Part shown: positions 5,722 to 9,591 of the stretch, one piece after another
Layout of the letters: each line of letters opens with the position of its first letter
Position numbering within the stretch: the stretch's first letter is position 1
From: Modestobacter sp.
Lineage (GTDB): Bacteria > Actinomycetota > Actinomycetes > Mycobacteriales > Geodermatophilaceae
DNA: 9,591 nt
Assembly: GCA_025966175.1 (NCBI GenBank)
Contig: JAOPVN010000168.1
Coordinates: 1 to 9,591 of the forward strand
Direction: 5' to 3'
Made by a program: the position numbers and the translations under genes
The notes under the pieces: generated by a model
Database searches by the model: none
Seen by the model: only the letters and a program-made list of their open reading frames with translations
What the model was told of the DNA's origin: nothing

Positions 5722-6786
5722 ATGGACCACAAGGGCACGTCGGAGGTGCGCCGACGCATCGCCGCGACGGCGGCCGCGGTGGACGCCGGGACGCGCGACA
5801 CCCGGGCCGCACTGGCCTGGCTGGGCGGGCAGGGACTGCTCGGGCAGGCGACAGCCGCCCCGGGGGGACCACTGACCGGCCCGGTCGCCCTGGTGCGGGA
5901 CGTGGCGGCGGGTTCGCTGGCGACGGCCTTCTCCGTGTGGTCGCAGACCATGGTGCTGGAGTACCTGCGCTGCTGCCCCACCCCGGCCGCGACGGAGCTG
6001 GTCCCCGCCCTGCGGGCCGGTGAGCTCGCCGGCGCGACCGCGCTCGCCCCGGCGATCGCCGACCTGGCCGGGGAGCGGCCGCTGCCGGTGCAGGCCGAGC
6101 GGGACGGCGACGGCTGGCGGCTCACCGGCCGGCTGACCTGGGCCTCCAACCTGTTCGACGACGCGGTCGTGGTCGCTCCGGCGCGCACGACGGACGGCGG
6201 ACGACTGGTGGCGCTCTTCCGGCTCGGCGCCGCCCAGCCGGTACCCGCACCGCCGCTGCTGGCGCTCAACGGCACGGGCACCGGCGCGGTGGAGCTCCGC
6301 GGCGTGCCGGTGGCCGCCGACGCGGTGCTCAGCACCGACCTGGCCGGCTTCCTCTCGCTGTGCATGCCGGCGATGCTGCTGCTGCAGACCGCGCTCGCGG
6401 TGGGGCTGGCCGACGCCGCCCTACCCGCGGCCGCCGGGAACCTGACCGGTCCCAACCGGACGTTGGTCGCCGACCACCAGGAGCTCACCGAACGGCATGC
6501 CGAGGTGGCGACCCGGCTGGGCGCGCTGGCGGCCACGCCGGACGCAGCGACCCGCGCCGGGCTCGCGCAGCTGCGCCTGGACGCGATGCACGTGGCCGCC
6601 GACGCCGTCCGGCTGGAGAGCACCGCCGCGCTGGGCAGCGGATTCCGGGCCGACAGCCCGACCAGCCGCCGGGTCCGGGAGGCCGCGTTCCTGCCGGTGC
6701 AGGCGCCGACCGAAGGTCAGCTGCGGGTGCAGGCCGGGCTCACCCCCACCGCCTACCGACAGCCCGGTAGCCGAAGTTCGGCTTGA
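5722..6786 (+). CDS. Diverged acyl-CoA-dehydrogenase-fold protein
   Basis: This 354-residue protein looks like a member of the acyl-CoA dehydrogenase / flavin monooxygenase (DszC-HpaB-like) superfamily. Supporting segments are the N-terminal helical part with LAWLGGQGLLG (31-41), the middle-domain pattern DGDGWRLTGRLTWASNLFDDAVVVA (about 128-152), a helical C-terminal domain, and the ending SRRVREAAFLPVQAPTEGQLR (315-335). The usual acyl-CoA dehydrogenase signatures (EPxAGSD, YEGT, a clear catalytic Glu) are absent. It may therefore be a reduced-flavin-using oxygenase or a non-catalytic relative. I chose the ATG at 5722-5724 with GAGGCAG upstream. The frame opens earlier at 5617, but that extension overlaps the dyad and reads as random Arg/Gly-rich sequence. 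It is divergent from the LCAD-like gene and overlaps the convergent KTSC gene by 47 bases. Confidence 0.72.
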   Translation: MDHKGTSEVRRRIAATAAAVDAGTRDTRAALAWLGGQGLLGQATAAPGGPLTGPVALVRDVAAGSLATAFSVWSQTMVLEYLRCCPTPAATELVPALRAGELAGATALAPAIADLAGERPLPVQAERDGDGWRLTGRLTWASNLFDDAVVVAPARTTDGGRLVALFRLGAAQPVPAPPLLALNGTGTGAVELRGVPVAADAVLSTDLAGFLSLCMPAMLLLQTALAVGLADAALPAAAGNLTGPNRTLVADHQELTERHAEVATRLGALAATPDAATRAGLAQLRLDAMHVAADAVRLESTAALGSGFRADSPTSRRVREAAFLPVQAPTEGQLRVQAGLTPTAYRQPGSRSSA

Positions 6787-6964
6787 TCTCGCTGTTGAGG
6801 AACCGGCCCTTGCTCTCCGCCCGGAGCAGCGAGAGCGCCCGCTCGGGCGGCACCTCGAGGTAGTGGTAGACGCGGCCGTCGTGGAACACGATCTCCAGGA
6901 TGCGTTGCTCCTCGTCGTAACCGACCGAGGCGATGTTCGACGACTGCACCCGTGCTCGCTGCAT
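6740..6964 (-). CDS. KTSC-domain small protein
   Basis: This 74-residue protein is essentially one KTSC domain: SSNIASVGYDEE (8-19), ILEIVFHDGRVYHYLEVPP (22-40), LLRAESKGRFLNSEIK (46-61) and a short basic tail. The domain is named from the C-terminus of some lysyl-tRNA synthetases and also occurs alone in bacteria and phages; its biochemical role is unknown and nucleic-acid contact is only a suggestion. The start is the ATG at 6962-6964, with GGGGGAG upstream. The frame is open further upstream, but that part is antisense to the lhr start and has no family similarity. Its last 15 codons and stop overlap the 3' end of the convergent acyl-CoA-dehydrogenase-fold gene. It is divergent from lhr. 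A 20-bp inverted repeat covering a possible -10 (AATGAT) lies just upstream. Confidence 0.85.
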   Translation of the reverse strand: MQRARVQSSNIASVGYDEEQRILEIVFHDGRVYHYLEVPPERALSLLRAESKGRFLNSEIKPNFGYRAVGRRWG

Positions 6965-6987
6965 CGCTCCCCCAACGGGACGACGAC

Positions 6988-7007
6988 GAATCACATCATT
7001 GTGATTC
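6988..7007. promoter_or_regulatory. Perfect inverted repeat GAATCACA-TCAT-TGTGATTC
   Basis: Eight-base perfect arms (6988-6995 and 7000-7007) flank TCAT in an otherwise very GC-rich tract. It is 23 bases upstream of the KTSC start and 90 bases upstream of the lhr start. Read on the minus strand the centre gives AATGAT (6995-7000), a plausible -10 for the KTSC gene, so a protein bound here would cover that promoter. No run of T follows, and it lies upstream of both genes, so a terminator is unlikely. The cognate regulator is unknown. Confidence 0.6.
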
Positions 7008-7025
7008 CCGCGCGCCCCGATGGCG

Positions 7026-7047
7026 ACATGTCGACAGCTCGACCTGT
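7026..7047. repeat. Imperfect dyad ACA-t-GTCGA-N4-TCGAC-c-TGT before lhr
   Basis: Positions 7026-7034 and 7039-7047 pair at 8 of 9 positions around CAGC. It lies 51 bases before the lhr GTG and 19 bases after the other inverted repeat, so the KTSC-lhr gap has two consecutive symmetric elements. The low information of GTCGA/TCGAC in GC-rich DNA means chance is possible. Confidence 0.35.
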
Positions 7048-7068
7048 GGTCCCAGCGACACCGGCGGA

Positions 7069-7090
7069 CTGTCGTACCCGCGTGGACACT
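7069..7090 (+). promoter_or_regulatory. Possible damage-inducible (RecA-NDp-like) promoter of lhr
   Basis: CTGTCGTAC (7069-7077), seven bases, then GACACT (7085-7090) partly fits TTGTCRGTG-N8-TAnnnT: TGTCR is present, the last three motif bases differ, the spacer is one base short and the -10 lacks its first T. GACACT ends seven bases before the lhr GTG, so the transcript would start at or very near the start codon (leaderless). No ribosome-binding site is visible, which agrees with that. This is weak evidence. Confidence 0.3.
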
Positions 7091-7097
7091 GGACGGC

Positions 7098-9591
7098 GTG
7101 CCTGCCCCCGACACGGCTCTCGCCCGGTTCTCCGCGCCCACCCAGGCGTGGTTCACCGGTGCCTTCGAGCAGCCGACACCGGCCCAGGAGGGCGCCTGGA
7201 CGGCGATCAGCAGCGGCGAGCACGCGCTGGTCGTCGCCCCCACCGGGTCGGGCAAGACGCTGGCGGCGTTCCTCTGGTCGCTGGACCGGCTGGCTGCCAC
7301 CCCGCCGCCGGAGGACCCACTGGCCCGCTGCCGGGTCCTCTACGTCTCGCCACTGAAGGCGCTGGCCGTCGACGTCGAGCGCAACCTGCGGGCACCCCTG
7401 GCCGGCATCGGCCAGGCCGCCGCCCGGCTCGGCCAGCCCCGCCCGGAGATCGCCGTCGGCATCCGCTCCGGTGACACCCCGGCCGACGAGCGGCGCACCT
7501 TCGCCCGTCGCCCGCCGGACATCCTGATCACCACCCCCGAGTCGCTGTTCCTGCTGCTCACCAGCCAGGCGCGGGAGGCGCTGCGTGGGGTGGAGACGGT
7601 CATCCTCGACGAGGTGCACGCCGTCTGCGGCAGCAAGCGCGGCGCCCACCTGGCGGTCTCCCTCGACCGCCTCGACGAGCTGCTCGAGCGACCGGCCCAG
7701 CGGATCGGGCTGTCGGCGACGGTCCGGCCGATCGAGGAGGTGTCGACCTTCCTGGCCGGTGGCCGCCCGGTGCAGGTCGTCGCGCCGCCGTCGGTCAAGC
7801 AGTGGGACCTGTCGGTCGTCGTCCCGGTCGAGGACATGAGCCAGCTCGGCCAGCCGACCGGCGAGCTGGCGGGGGCGGCCGCGGGCAACCAGCCCCGGAC
7901 GTCGATCTGGCCGGCGGTCGAGGAGCGGGTGCTCGACCTGATCGAGTCCCACCGCAGCACCATCGTCTTCGCCAACTCCCGGCGGCTGGCCGAGCGGCTG
8001 ACCAGCCGGCTCAACGAGCTGGCCTACGAGCGGGCCACCGGTGAACCACTGCCGCACGGCGCCAACCCGGCCGAGCTGATGGCCCAGGCCGGCTCCGGCG
8101 GCGGCGTGCCCACCGAGGTCAAACCGGTCGCCTCGGCCCACCACGGCTCGGTCTCCCGGGAGCAGCGCGCGGTCGTGGAGGAGGCGCTGAAGTCCGGGCA
8201 GCTGCCCGCGGTCGTCGCCACCTCCTCGTTGGAGCTGGGCATCGACATGGGCGCGGTCGACCTGGTGATCCAGGTCGAGTCGCCGCCCAACGTGGCCGCC
8301 GGGCTGCAGCGGGTCGGTCGGGCCGGGCACCAGGTCGGCGCGGTCAGCGAGGGCGTGATCTTCCCGAAGTTCCGCGGTGACCTGGTGCAGAGCGCCGTCG
8401 TCGCCGAGCGGATGCGGGCCGGGGCGATCGAGTCGACCCGGTACCTGCGCAATCCGCTGGACGTGCTGGCCCAGCAGATCGTCGCGATGGTGTCCGAGCG
8501 CCCGCGCACCGTCGACGACGTCGCCGCCGTGCTCCGCCGCTCGGCCGCCTTCTCCGCGCTGCCGGACTCGGCGCTGCACGCGGTGCTGGACATGCTCGCC
8601 GGGCGCTACCCGTCCGACGCCTTCGCCGAGCTGCGCCCGCGGCTGACCTGGGACCGGGTCACCGACACCCTCACCGCCCGGGCCGGCGCGCAGCGGCTGG
8701 CGGTCACCAGCGGCGGCACGATCCCCGACCGCGGCCTGTTCGGCGTCTTCATCGTGGGCTCCGAAGGCACCGGCGGACGGCGGGTCGGCGAGCTGGACGA
8801 GGAGATGGTCTACGAGTCCCGGGTGGGCGACGTCTTCCTGCTCGGATCGTCGTCCTGGCGGATCGAGGAGATCACCCACGACCGGGTGCTGGTCAGCCCG
8901 GCGCCCGGCCTGCCCGGGAAGATGCCGTTCTGGCACGGCGACACCCTCGGTCGGCCGCTGGAGCTGGGCCGCGCGCTGGGGGCGTTCCTCCGCGAGGTCG
9001 GCTCGGCCACCCCGGAGGCGGGCACCGAACGGGCCCGCGCGGCCGGGCTGGACGAGTGGGGTGCCGCCAACCTCTTCGCCTACCTGGCCGAGCAGAAGCA
9101 GGCCACCGGCCACCTGCCCGACGACCGCACCCTGCTGGTCGAGCGGTTCCGCGACGAGCTCGGCGACTGGCGGCTGGTCGTCCACTCCCCCTTCGGCGCA
9201 CAGGTCAACGCCCCGTGGGCGCTGGTGCTCGCCGCCCGGCTCCGCGAGCGCTACGGCCTCGACGTCGCCTCGATGCACTCCGACGACGGGATCGTGCTGC
9301 GGCTGCCCGACACCACCGGCGAGGCGCCCGAGGCCGACCTGGCCGTGCTCGACCCGGACGACGTCGAACGGGAGGTCACCGCCGAGGTCGGCAACTCCGC
9401 GCTGTTCGCCAGCCGGTTCCGCGAGTGCGCCGCCCGCGCGCTGCTGCTCCCCCGCCGCGACCCGCGCCGCCGCACCCCGCTGTGGCAGCAGCGCCAGCGC
9501 GCCGCCCAGCTGCTCTCGGTCGCCAGCGAGTTCTCCTCGTTCCCGATCACCCTCGAGGCGGTCCGGGAGGTGCTGCAGGACGTCTACGACG
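7098..9591 (+). CDS. lhr: Lhr-family large ATP-dependent helicase, N-terminal 831 residues (cut by window edge)
   Basis: Superfamily 2 Lhr is a 3'-to-5' DNA-translocating helicase, upregulated by mitomycin C in mycobacteria and tied to DNA repair. Seen: FSAPTQAWFTGAF at the N-terminus, Walker A APTGSGKT (47-54), TPESLFLLL, DEVH (171-174), SAT (206-208), AHHGSVSREQR, TSSLELGID (375-383) and motif VI QRVGRAGH (404-411). These are followed by the winged-helix region and the Lhr-specific beta-rich module with LLGSSSWRIEEI, PGKMPFWHGD and ANLFAYLAEQKQATGHLPDD. Full-length actinobacterial Lhr is about 1500 residues, so roughly half lies beyond the window. The start is GTG at 7098-7100, where family similarity begins. 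An in-frame ATG at 7020 would add 26 residues but has no ribosome-binding site and spans the 7026-7047 dyad. Confidence 0.95.
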   Translation, partial: MPAPDTALARFSAPTQAWFTGAFEQPTPAQEGAWTAISSGEHALVVAPTGSGKTLAAFLWSLDRLAATPPPEDPLARCRVLYVSPLKALAVDVERNLRAPLAGIGQAAARLGQPRPEIAVGIRSGDTPADERRTFARRPPDILITTPESLFLLLTSQAREALRGVETVILDEVHAVCGSKRGAHLAVSLDRLDELLERPAQRIGLSATVRPIEEVSTFLAGGRPVQVVAPPSVKQWDLSVVVPVEDMSQLGQPTGELAGAAAGNQPRTSIWPAVEERVLDLIESHRSTIVFANSRRLAERLTSRLNELAYERATGEPLPHGANPAELMAQAGSGGGVPTEVKPVASAHHGSVSREQRAVVEEALKSGQLPAVVATSSLELGIDMGAVDLVIQVESPPNVAAGLQRVGRAGHQVGAVSEGVIFPKFRGDLVQSAVVAERMRAGAIESTRYLRNPLDVLAQQIVAMVSERPRTVDDVAAVLRRSAAFSALPDSALHAVLDMLAGRYPSDAFAELRPRLTWDRVTDTLTARAGAQRLAVTSGGTIPDRGLFGVFIVGSEGTGGRRVGELDEEMVYESRVGDVFLLGSSSWRIEEITHDRVLVSPAPGLPGKMPFWHGDTLGRPLELGRALGAFLREVGSATPEAGTERARAAGLDEWGAANLFAYLAEQKQATGHLPDDRTLLVERFRDELGDWRLVVHSPFGAQVNAPWALVLAARLRERYGLDVASMHSDDGIVLRLPDTTGEAPEADLAVLDPDDVEREVTAEVGNSALFASRFRECAARALLLPRRDPRRRTPLWQQRQRAAQLLSVASEFSSFPITLEAVREVLQDVYD

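Noticed and set aside
3449..5875. 808-codon open frame on the plus strand
   Set aside because: Runs out of frame through the GH3 gene and antisense to the acyl-CoA dehydrogenase, both with strong family evidence; a product of high GC, not a gene.
6988..7007. CRP-type binding site
   Set aside because: CRP sites read TGTGA-N6-TCACA; here the half-sites are in the opposite order (TCACA-N4-TGTGA), so it is a different operator, if one at all.
6996..9278. 760-codon open frame on the minus strand
   Set aside because: Antisense shadow of lhr; the plus-strand frame contains all helicase motifs, while this one is low-complexity Arg/Gly/Asp-rich with no recognisable domain.
1..9591. CRISPR array, transposon, phage or tRNA/rRNA gene
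   Set aside because: No regularly spaced repeats, transposase, integrase or tRNA-like cloverleaf was seen; base composition is even throughout.

Overview
The window is very GC-rich, densely coded bacterial chromosome, typical of an actinobacterium. The codon use, the actinobacterial types of recA, lhr and DUF3046, and the LexA-box and RecA-NDp promoter types fit Actinomycetota. A Geodermatophilaceae-like genus (Blastococcus, Modestobacter or Geodermatophilus) is my guess from overall feel, not something the sequence proves. I see no mobile element, CRISPR array, tRNA or rRNA gene.

Layout. The left edge (1-133, minus) holds the first 44 codons of recA. Its leader (134-315) carries two stacked DNA-damage promoter signals: a proximal RecA-NDp/PafBC-type promoter and a distal LexA (SOS) box lying between a -35-like and a -10-like element. 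Next comes a divergent redox pair, a QorR-like HxlR regulator (316-702, minus) and a QorB/YtfG-type quinone oxidoreductase (804-1661, plus), with a near-perfect operator dyad between them. A long imperfect hairpin lies where qorB converges on a minus-strand pair, a 12-TM MFS exporter (1927-3210) followed by a small DUF3046 protein (1688-1882).

From 3211 the orientation flips. A 30-bp perfect palindrome precedes a lipoprotein of glycoside hydrolase family 3 (3288-4466, NagZ/LpqI-like, peptidoglycan recycling). It converges on a long-chain-type acyl-CoA dehydrogenase (4463-5608, minus), and the two stop codons share one CTAG. A divergent second, diverged acyl-CoA-dehydrogenase-fold protein follows (5722-6786, plus). 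It overlaps tail to tail with a 74-residue KTSC-domain protein (6740-6964, minus). The last gene is a large Lhr-family helicase (7098 to beyond the window, plus). The KTSC-lhr intergenic region holds two inverted repeats and a possible DNA-damage promoter.

How it fits together. The two outer genes, recA and lhr, are DNA-repair genes, and damage-inducible promoter motifs are visible for recA (convincing) and lhr (weak). Between them are housekeeping or accessory metabolic genes in alternating orientation, each short unit apparently with its own regulatory dyad. I found no clear new multi-gene system. The most interesting items are the non-coding palindromes, the dual recA promoter, and the altered catalytic residues in the GH3 lipoprotein.
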